From: Pseudomonadota bacterium
GTDB taxonomy: Bacteria; Pseudomonadota; Alphaproteobacteria; Azospirillales; Azospirillaceae
Reading direction: 5' to 3'
DNA length: 12,676 nt
Assembly (NCBI GenBank): GCA_023416195.1
Contig: JAEZID010000236.1
Span: 1-12,676 of the forward strand
The notes beneath the pieces are model-generated. The model was given only the letters and a program-made list of their open reading frames with translations. It did not search any database and was not told the origin of the DNA. A program made the translations under genes and the position numbers. Of this stretch, positions 6,590 through 12,676 are shown piece after piece. Position 1 is the stretch's first letter, and each line of letters starts with the position of its first letter.

Positions 6590-6612
6590 AGCCCGGTTCC
6601 GGACCGTCCCCC

Positions 6613-6640
6613 GGCCCCGTCCTGCGAACGTGACGGGCCG
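6613..6640 (+). terminator. possible dnaA terminator in the dnaA-transporter gap
   Basis: In the 173-bp gap after dnaA, GGCCCCGTC (6613-6621) pairs with GACGGGCC (6632-6639) with one bulged C. A TTTT run comes only seven bases after the stem, so this is a weak terminator. A second inverted repeat, CGGCAA-AG-TTGCCG (6692-6705), lies nearer the binding-protein gene and could be an operator. I found no clear promoter for the transporter genes here. Confidence 0.35.
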
Positions 6641-6762
6641 ATGAAGTTTTGCCCCGCTCCCGCTTGAGCCATGGACGAGGCCCGACAATCCCGGCAAAGT
6701 TGCCGCTACGGCGGGGCCCCGCGCGGCTCCCCCCGGCCAACGAAAAAGGGAGAGAGGGCGCC

Positions 6763-7932
6763 ATGACCATCACGAACGACCAGCGGTCGAGTGCCGCGAC
6801 CCAGCGCGCCGCCAAGAGCTTCACCCGCCGCGTGCTGCTGCAAGGTGCCGCCGCCGCCGCCGGTGTCGCCGCGGTCGGCCCGTTCATCCTGCGTGAGGGG
6901 CGCGCCGCCTCCGGGTCCGTGAAGATCTTCTCCTGGTCCGGCTACATCAGCCCGGACATGCTGGCGGATTTCGAGAAGAAAACCGGCATTAAGGCCACGC
7001 TGACCGAATACGCCACCAACGACGAGCTGCTGAACCAGCTGAAGGCCACGGGCGGGGCCGGCTTCGACATCATCCACCCGACCGTGGACCGCGTGCCGAA
7101 CTATGTGGAGTTCGACCTCGTCCAGCCGCTCGACGACGCGAAGGTCAAATGGGACGGCTGCCTGACGTCGGCGGTCGAAGGGTCCGCCGGCATGGGCGGC
7201 GTGGTCGGCGGCAAGCGCTTCCTCGCCCCGGCCGACTGGGGCACGGAGGCCATCGCCTACGACCAGACCAAGGCCCCGCTGACCTACGGCCAGGCCAGCT
7301 ACGGCGACCTGTGGACGCCGGAACACGCGGGCAAGGTGACCGTGCGCGGCCATTCCTCGCTGATCGGCATCGGCCTGTGGCTGGAAAGCCAGGGCAAGCT
7401 GCCGCACCCGATCCGCGAGCAGTTCACGGACGAGAAGAAGGCCCGCGCCAACTTCGACGCCATCCTGAAGGTCGCCACCGACAGCAAGAAGAACATCGGG
7501 CAGTTCTGGTCCAACGAGAACGAGGCCCAGGGCGCCTTCCGCACCAACGGCTGCGTCATCGGCCAGACCTGGGACAGCACCGCCGTGGCGCTGCGCAAGG
7601 AAGGGCTGCCGGTCCGCTTCATCGCGCCCAGGGAAGGGGCGCTGGCCTGGATGGAAGGCTTCGCGATCCCGAAGAAGGCCGAGAACCTGGAGCAGGCCTA
7701 CGCCTGGATCAACTGGTTCTACACGCCGCAGGCCGGCGCGCTCTACACCAACCACTCCGGCATCTCCAGCACGGCGGTGGGGGCGGAAGCGCACCTGTCC
7801 GACCTGAACAAGCAGTTCTTCGCCGACGCCTATCCGGGCGACGCGCTGCAAAAGCTGTGGTGGTGGCCGATCCAGGAAGCCTGGTACGTGTCGCTGCGCA
7901 ACGAGTATCAGGACCGCTTCCTGGCCGCGTGA
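6763..7932 (+). CDS. potD: polyamine-type ABC transporter substrate-binding protein with TAT signal
   Basis: This is a periplasmic binding protein of the spermidine/putrescine (PotD/PotF) family that delivers ligand to the inner-membrane ABC importer. It has 389 residues. The N-terminus carries a twin-arginine signal (SFTRRVLLQG, R22-R23, then an Ala-rich hydrophobic stretch), so export is probably folded via Tat. The mature protein begins near residue 50. Family features are FSWSGYISPDML (W58 and Y61, matching the aromatic ligand contacts W-x-x-Y of PotD), the segment QTWDSTAVA with W270, and EGALAWMEGFAIPKKAEN (292-309), which aligns well with PotD. The exact ligand cannot be told from sequence. 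AAGGGAGAGAGGG lies upstream of the ATG. potA follows after 50 bases containing a hairpin, so the two are probably one operon. The symbol is a family-level assignment. Confidence 0.9.
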   Translation: MTITNDQRSSAATQRAAKSFTRRVLLQGAAAAAGVAAVGPFILREGRAASGSVKIFSWSGYISPDMLADFEKKTGIKATLTEYATNDELLNQLKATGGAGFDIIHPTVDRVPNYVEFDLVQPLDDAKVKWDGCLTSAVEGSAGMGGVVGGKRFLAPADWGTEAIAYDQTKAPLTYGQASYGDLWTPEHAGKVTVRGHSSLIGIGLWLESQGKLPHPIREQFTDEKKARANFDAILKVATDSKKNIGQFWSNENEAQGAFRTNGCVIGQTWDSTAVALRKEGLPVRFIAPREGALAWMEGFAIPKKAENLEQAYAWINWFYTPQAGALYTNHSGISSTAVGAEAHLSDLNKQFFADAYPGDALQKLWWWPIQEAWYVSLRNEYQDRFLAA

Positions 7933-7940
7933 GGTACAGT

Positions 7941-7971
7941 CCCTCTCCCCTCCTTCCGGGAGGGGAGAGGG
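7941..7971 (+). repeat. C/T-rich palindrome between binding protein and ATPase genes
   Basis: A perfect 13-bp stem (7941-7953 with 7959-7971), loop TTCCG, lies eight bases after the stop and eleven before potA. Placed inside an operon, such hairpins often protect the upstream mRNA, giving more binding protein than ATPase. The right arm and following GAGGGG also provide purines for ribosome binding at potA. Confidence 0.7.
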
Positions 7972-7982
7972 AGGGGAATTGC

Positions 7983-9047
<1,065 letters not shown>

Positions 9048-9048
9048 C

Positions 9049-9077
9049 CCCCTCTACCGGCGGGGCGGGGAGAGGGG
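9049..9077. terminator. inverted repeat at the potA/copCD convergent junction
   Basis: CCCCTCT (9049-9055) pairs with AGAGGGG (9071-9077) around a 15-base G-rich loop. It starts just after the potA stop and covers the copCD stop and last codons. No T-tracts are present; a bidirectional termination role is inferred from position. Confidence 0.45.
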
Positions 9078-10682
9078 CGCGTCGCCCACCGGGACCTCGG
9101 TCCGGAACAGCGCCTTTTCGAAGTCGCTGACCAGCACGTCCAGCCGCACCGCCCACGCGCCCGCCGCCGGCAGGTCCACCCCGTCCGCCGCATACACACC
9201 CGGCCCGGCGGCGCCCAAGGCCCGCTCCAACGGTTCGATGCCGGCCGAGGGCAGGGCGGCCTGCACGGTGACCTCCTTCACCGCCAGCGGCGCGCCATCC
9301 GCGTGCGTCAGGCGCAGCTCGATGCGGTTCGGCCCCGGCCGGGCCGGCGTGATCGTGACCACCGCCTGCCGCCTCTTCGCCACGATCGCCGCCGTGTAGG
9401 ACGCCTCTGCATCGGACGCGACCCGCGCACGCGGCGGCGGGGTCGTGCCCATGGCGGCGGTGAACAGCAGGACCAGCCCGACCACCACCATCTCCGTGAA
9501 CACGCTGCCGTGCAGCCGCCCCGCCGTTCCGGCCGACTCCAGCCCCGGCGTCAGGCGCAGCCGGTTGAAGCACGCCAAGCCCAGCAGCACCGCCACGCAC
9601 ACCATCTTGCCGAACCAGATCTGCCCGTAGGCGCTGGCCAGGATGGCGCGCGGCTCGGCCAGTTGCAGCGCGCTCAGCCCCGCTCCGGCGAGCAGCAGCG
9701 CCGCCACGGCCCCGATGGCGATGCCGGAAAAGCGCCGGACGATCCGCGCGGCCTCCTGCGCCGTCTCGGTCCGCAGCGTCACCGCCAGCGGCCACAGCGA
9801 CCCGACCCAGAAGGCCGCCGCCAAGCCATGCACCGCCACCAGCGGGACGCTCAGCCAGCGTGGTTCCGCCGTCGCCGCGTGCCCGGTGGCGGTCAGCGCC
9901 AGGGCCGCCCCGACCGCCCCGCCGACCAGCAGCGCGGCGCCGGTCCGGCCGCGCCCTTCCAGCGCCAGTCCCAGCGCCACGACGATCAGGCTCAACAGCG
10001 CCAGGACGCCGCTGAACCCCGACGTGCTGGTGACGCCGGTCTTCCACGCGGACGCCCCGGCCAGCGCGGCGAGCGGCGCTCCTTCCAGAACCGCGCCGGC
10101 CAGCCCGACGTTCAGCACCACGGCCAGGGCCGCCACCCCGACGCCCAGGCACAGCCCCGGCTTTAGCCGTCCGTTCACCGGGCTCCAGAGTCCCGGCACG
10201 AGCGCGAGGAACAGCCCGCCGCCGGCCGCGACCAGCAGGCTGGCGTAGTGCAGCGCCCGTGCCAGAGTTGCCGCCAGGATCGTGGCCTCCCGCGCCTGCT
10301 CGCTATGCACCGCCGAACGGTCCGGCGGCGCGCCGATGCCGAACAGCAGCGACCCGGCGACCGGGTGCCCGTCCCCGGAGGACACGCGGTAGCTGACCAC
10401 ATGGGTTCCCGCCGTCAGTTCGGGGGGAAGGGGCGCAATCACCGTTCCATCCCCGGCCTTGACCGGGCCGGGCAGGGGAATCGCCTGCCCGCCGGGGCCG
10501 AGTACCCGCACCGACACCGGTTGCACCGGCTCGTTGAAGCGCAGCCGGATTTCGGCGGGCGGGCGGTCCAGCCGCGCGCCGTCCGCCGGGACGGACTCGA
10601 CCAGAACGGCATGCGCCCCCGCGGCCGGCGCCCCCGCCAGCAGCATCAGCGCGGCCAACAATCCGACGATGCGCCGGTGCAT
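9054..10682 (-). CDS. copCD: CopC-CopD fusion copper protein (YcnJ-like)
   Basis: This is a 542-residue inner-membrane protein with a periplasmic copper-binding CopC domain fused to the CopD membrane domain, the layout of Bacillus YcnJ. A signal peptide (1-23) ends in AGA, exposing H24 as the mature N-terminus; with D104 and H106 (GDGH) this forms the Cu(II) histidine-brace site known in CopC. About eight membrane helices follow (near 143-165, 175-198, 222-243, 246-267, 277-303, 318-341, 353-372, 393-412), with conserved ATGHAA (H268) and HGLAAAFWVGSLWP (H285). A periplasmic beta-rich C-terminal part (about 435-535) resembles YtkA-like domains, with low certainty. Such proteins are linked to copper uptake or tolerance depending on the species. 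It is last in an operon with ycnI and DUF2946; only 31 bases separate it from ycnI. Confidence 0.93.
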   Translation of the reverse strand: MHRRIVGLLAALMLLAGAPAAGAHAVLVESVPADGARLDRPPAEIRLRFNEPVQPVSVRVLGPGGQAIPLPGPVKAGDGTVIAPLPPELTAGTHVVSYRVSSGDGHPVAGSLLFGIGAPPDRSAVHSEQAREATILAATLARALHYASLLVAAGGGLFLALVPGLWSPVNGRLKPGLCLGVGVAALAVVLNVGLAGAVLEGAPLAALAGASAWKTGVTSTSGFSGVLALLSLIVVALGLALEGRGRTGAALLVGGAVGAALALTATGHAATAEPRWLSVPLVAVHGLAAAFWVGSLWPLAVTLRTETAQEAARIVRRFSGIAIGAVAALLLAGAGLSALQLAEPRAILASAYGQIWFGKMVCVAVLLGLACFNRLRLTPGLESAGTAGRLHGSVFTEMVVVGLVLLFTAAMGTTPPPRARVASDAEASYTAAIVAKRRQAVVTITPARPGPNRIELRLTHADGAPLAVKEVTVQAALPSAGIEPLERALGAAGPGVYAADGVDLPAAGAWAVRLDVLVSDFEKALFRTEVPVGDAPLSPPRR

Positions 10683-10713
10683 GCCCCTGGCCCTCCGCTC
10701 TCCGGCCCTCCGC

Positions 10714-11253
10714 TTACGGCTTGGCGGTCAGCGTCACGCTGGGCGCCGGCTCCTTGTAGTCATGGTCGGTCTTGCCGGGCTCGGGGATCTCGATCCAGCG
10801 GTGCACGCCCTTCTCGCACTCCTGCACCACGGGGAAATGGATCACCGTCCCCGCCGGCTGGTCGGGCAGCTTGGCGCGGAAGACGAACTCGTCGTAGTGG
10901 GCGTCGGGCAGGCTGCCGCCGGTCCAGGCGATCTCGGTGACGCCCTTGGTCAGTTTCTCCCCATAGTAATCATAGGCTTGGGCGTACTGGCCTTCCTTGG
11001 TGGTCAGAGTCCAGCCGGGCTTGGGCATCGGCTTCACCGCGACGACGCCTTCGAGGATCTGGACACGCAGCGCGGTGGTGGGGGAGTCGCCGCAGCCATG
11101 GCCGACGCGCAGCACGGCCTTGTAGGTGCTGCCGGCCGGGGCCTGCTTGGCCTCCAGCGTGGTGTGGGCGAGGGCGGAGGCGGCTGGCAGGCAGGCCAGG
11201 ACGGTGGCGGCCAGCAGGGCGCCACGGGTTTCGCGGATCATTTCGCGGATCAC
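10714..11253 (-). CDS. ycnI: YcnI-family (DUF1775) periplasmic copper-binding protein
   Basis: The 179-residue product has a signal peptide ending in ALA (29), so mature YcnI would begin with H30, followed by TTLE with E34; members of this family bind Cu(II) through a mono-histidine brace that uses the N-terminal His. The conserved GHGC (51-54) and VVQEC (142-146) are both present, and C54 and C146 may form a disulfide. No membrane anchor is seen at the C-terminus, where Bacillus YcnI has one. I chose GTG 11253 because GGAG lies six bases before it; an in-frame ATG at 11241 is also possible and would shorten the protein by four residues. It lies between DUF2946 and copCD, reproducing the ycnI-ycnJ pairing of Bacillus, and a copper relay or chaperone role for CopCD is inferred. 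Confidence 0.93.
   Translation of the reverse strand: MIREMIRETRGALLAATVLACLPAASALAHTTLEAKQAPAGSTYKAVLRVGHGCGDSPTTALRVQILEGVVAVKPMPKPGWTLTTKEGQYAQAYDYYGEKLTKGVTEIAWTGGSLPDAHYDEFVFRAKLPDQPAGTVIHFPVVQECEKGVHRWIEIPEPGKTDHDYKEPAPSVTLTAKP
11230..11253 (-). repeat. 12-bp tandem duplication carrying both ycnI start codons
   Basis: Read on the minus strand, GTGATCCGCGAA (11253-11242) is followed by ATGATCCGCGAA (11241-11230), identical except for the first base. It encodes MIRE-MIRE and gives two possible start codons, GTG and ATG. Confidence 0.85.
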
Positions 11254-11274
11254 GGAGAACTCCGGTGTTCGGTT

Positions 11275-11303
11275 GTCTGACGATGTTGGATCGGGTGTCA
11301 GAC
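11275..11303 (-). other. inverted repeat around the DUF2946 stop
   Basis: GTCTGAC (11275-11281) and GTCAGAC (11297-11303) are a perfect 7-bp inverted repeat with a 15-base loop, spanning the end of the DUF2946 gene and the gap before ycnI. It could form a hairpin in the operon mRNA or be a protein site. No T-tract follows. Confidence 0.35.
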
Positions 11304-11684
11304 GACCGCCGGAGGGGCGCGCGCGGAGAAGGGTAGGGCGGGCCGCTCGCCGGGCGCGGCGTCCAGGGATGGCAGCGGCATCGCGACGGCCACCGCCACC
11401 GGCAGGACCAGCAGCGGGCCCGCCGCCGGCCCCAGCAGCTTGCCGCCGTGCAGCGACAGGCAGATCGGGCAGTAGGTGACGTGCGTGGCCGTCCCGGCCG
11501 GCGTCTTGTCATGCCCCTGATGGCAGGGCGGCGACTCGGCTGCGGCGGTCGCCTCCTGCATCGTCAGGGCGGTCGGCGGGGGTGGTACATGCGCCGCCAT
11601 GACGATGGCGTGGAAGACCAGCACCAGCATGGCCAGCCATGCCGTCGCTCCCTTCGTCATCGATGCCCGCCGCCATGCACCCAT
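11298..11684 (-). CDS. DUF2946 family membrane protein
   Basis: This 128-residue protein fits the DUF2946 family, usually about 120-130 residues and often found beside copper or TonB genes; its function is not established. An N-terminal hydrophobic helix (TAWLAMLVLVFHAIVMAAHV) is followed by a periplasmic loop with possible metal ligands: PPCHQGHDK, then YCPICLSLHGG, and a second hydrophobic segment (about 90-107, LLGPAAGPLLVLPVAVAV). The CPxC pair plus His residues could bind copper, which is inference. I chose ATG 11684; ATG 11660 (MTKG) is equally possible and would shorten it by eight residues. The frame stays open upstream, but that region lies in the divergent regulatory gap. It is first in the minus-strand operon, 44 bases before ycnI. 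Confidence 0.8.
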   Translation of the reverse strand: MGAWRRASMTKGATAWLAMLVLVFHAIVMAAHVPPPPTALTMQEATAAAESPPCHQGHDKTPAGTATHVTYCPICLSLHGGKLLGPAAGPLLVLPVAVAVAMPLPSLDAAPGERPALPFSARAPPAVV

Positions 11685-11888
11685 CTTCGGACTATGAGGC
11701 CATGGGAATGAGCATAAAAGAACAAATAAGGACGGTGGATCGTGCCCGCGCGCCAGCGCCGCTTGCGCTTGCCGCGATCGCCGTGATAGGCTTCCAGTCC
11801 TACCTTCCGGACGGGGCGGACGCATGACTCACAACGCCGTTTTCCGTTTCATCGCGTTGCGCGGCGTTTCGTTGGGGAACCCGCGCCC
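11685..11888. promoter_or_regulatory. divergent region between the copper operon and the permease gene
   Basis: This 204-bp gap separates the start of the DUF2946 gene (minus) from the permease (plus). It contains an AT-rich patch (about 11710-11735), unusual here, which is the natural place for promoters. I found no convincing -35/-10 pair and no recognisable copper-regulator operator. Two short plus-strand ORFs occupy much of it. Confidence 0.45.
11708..11827 (+). CDS. possible 39-residue small ORF upstream of the permease
   Basis: This ATG has GAGG (11696-11699) eight bases upstream. The predicted peptide starts MSIKEQIRTVDRARAP, has one hydrophobic stretch (APLALAAIAVIGFQSYL) and ends in DGADA, so it could be a tiny membrane protein or leader peptide. 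Its stop overlaps the next short ORF as ATGA (11824-11827). I recognise no family, and chance cannot be excluded. Confidence 0.2.
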   Translation: MSIKEQIRTVDRARAPAPLALAAIAVIGFQSYLPDGADA

Positions 11889-11892
11889 GTGA
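11824..11892 (+). CDS. possible 22-residue leader ORF overlapping the permease start
   Basis: The ORF runs from ATG 11824 to TGA 11890-11892 (MTHNAVFRFIALRGVSLGNP then RP). A GGGGCGGA-like ribosome site lies just upstream. Its stop overlaps the permease GTG as GTGA, the geometry used for translational coupling. Existence as an expressed peptide is unproven. Confidence 0.25.
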   Translation: MTHNAVFRFIALRGVSLGNPRP

Positions 11893-12676
11893 CGGAGGTA
11901 CTGCGCCGTTACGGCCCGGTGCTGACCGGCCTGATCCTGGCGGCCGTGGCGCTCTGGCTGGTGCTGCTGGTCGTGCTGCCGCAGCTGCTGATGGTGGACT
12001 TCTCGTTCCGGCCGTCGCTGCCGCCCAGCAAGATCGGCGGGCCGGAGGACGTCTACACGCTGAAGAACTACGCGACGCTGTGGACCAACCAGATCCACCT
12101 CGCGATCTTCCTGAAGACGATCTGGGCCAGCGCGCTGGTCACCGCCGTGACGCTGGTGGTCTGCTACCCCGTGGCCTTCTACCTCGCCCAGGTCGCGCCC
12201 CGGCGGCGTCTGCCCACGCTGATCCTGATGCTGGTCGTTCCCTTCTGGATCAACGAGCTGCTGCGCACCTTCGCCTGGTACATCATTTTGGCCTACAACG
12301 GCCCGCTGAACGTGCTGCTGGTCAAGCTCGGCGTCTTCACGGAGCCGCAACGGCTGCTGGGCGGCGACGCGGGTGTGATTGTGGGCATGGTGTACGTCTA
12401 CATCCTCTTCATGGTCTTCCCCATCACCAACGCCATCGAATCGCTGGACCGCAACCAGATCGAGGCGGCGCGGGACCTTGGTGCTGGCTGGCTGCGCATC
12501 CACCGCCGCATCGTCATCCCGCACGCCAAGCCGGGCATCGCTGTCGGCTGCATCATGACCTTCATGCTGGCGGCGGGCAGCTACGCCGTGCCGGCCCTGC
12601 TGGGCGGGCCGCAGAGCCGCTGGTTCACCGAGGTCATCTACAACTGGTTCTTCGAGGGCGGGAACTGGAACCAGGG
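11889..12676 (+). CDS. potB: polyamine-type ABC transporter permease, PotB/PotH type (3' end cut off by window edge)
   Basis: This is an inner-membrane permease subunit, binding-protein-dependent transport family. 262 codons are visible. A first helix (about 11-35) is followed by the periplasmic loop VDFSFRPSLPP and VYTLKNYATLW, typical of PotB. Further helices lie near 77-100, 108-134 and 160-181. The EAA loop that contacts the ATPase is present: IEAARDLGAGWLRIHRRIVIP (191-211). About 30-40 residues are probably missing. Start is GTG 11889, with GGGGA (11875-11879) upstream; no ATG start gives a full first helix. Together with the binding protein and ATPase upstream it should form one importer; the partner permease (PotC type) is expected just beyond the window. 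The copper cluster lies between it and potA on the other strand. Confidence 0.92.
   Translation, partial: MTEVLRRYGPVLTGLILAAVALWLVLLVVLPQLLMVDFSFRPSLPPSKIGGPEDVYTLKNYATLWTNQIHLAIFLKTIWASALVTAVTLVVCYPVAFYLAQVAPRRRLPTLILMLVVPFWINELLRTFAWYIILAYNGPLNVLLVKLGVFTEPQRLLGGDAGVIVGMVYVYILFMVFPITNAIESLDRNQIEAARDLGAGWLRIHRRIVIPHAKPGIAVGCIMTFMLAAGSYAVPALLGGPQSRWFTEVIYNWFFEGGNWNQ

Noticed and set aside
5128..6697. Long ORFs in other frames and on the opposite strand across dnaA (about 450 and 500 residues)
   Set aside because: Arg/Gly/Pro-rich or His/Val-rich shadows of a high-GC gene, with no recognisable motif.
7149..7982. Upstream in-frame extension of PotA to 632 residues
   Set aside because: The extension is an out-of-frame reading of the binding-protein gene; the ATP-binding protein starts normally at 7983.
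11829..12524. 231-residue minus-strand ORF across the permease
   Set aside because: Antisense to a clear PotB-type permease; Gln/His/Arg/Asp-rich shadow sequence.

Overview
The window is high-GC DNA with the codon usage and gene neighbourhood of an alphaproteobacterium. The order ubiB-ubiE / mutM-(small exported protein)-enoyl-CoA hydratase-rpsT-dnaA is the classic dnaA neighbourhood of that class. A TAT-exported polyamine-type binding protein and a CopCD/YcnI/DUF2946 cluster next door fit Rhodospirillales, most likely Azospirillum or a close relative. The genus is inferred from recall of gene order and protein style, not from a search.

Left part, 1-2003: two ubiquinone biosynthesis genes on the minus strand, ubiE then ubiB (cut by the window edge), lying in the same reading frame with only six bases between them. 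They diverge from mutM across about 150 bp. Middle part, 2004-6589, plus strand: mutM (DNA glycosylase), a small unrecognised exported protein, a canonical short-chain enoyl-CoA hydratase, rpsT with a clear promoter and rho-independent terminator, a 500-bp gene-free dnaA upstream region with alternative hairpins, and dnaA. No credible DnaA-box cluster is visible, so the region looks like a regulatory leader rather than the chromosomal origin.

Right part, 6763-12676: a polyamine-family ABC transporter (binding protein, ATPase, first permease; the permease runs off the end). Its plus-strand gene set is split by about 2.8 kb of opposite-strand DNA carrying DUF2946, YcnI (DUF1775) and a CopC-CopD fusion, a periplasmic/inner-membrane copper-handling operon. 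The ATPase and copCD genes converge with a 6-bp gap inside an inverted repeat. The DUF2946 gene and the permease are divergent across about 200 bp, where two tiny overlapping ORFs chain into the permease start.

No mobile elements, tRNAs, rRNAs or CRISPR arrays were seen. Most of the window is ordinary chromosomal content. The points most worth a second look are the MutM zinc finger lacking its canonical fourth cysteine, the split transporter operon, the chained short ORFs before the permease, and the structured dnaA leader. I did not find evidence for a wholly new system.
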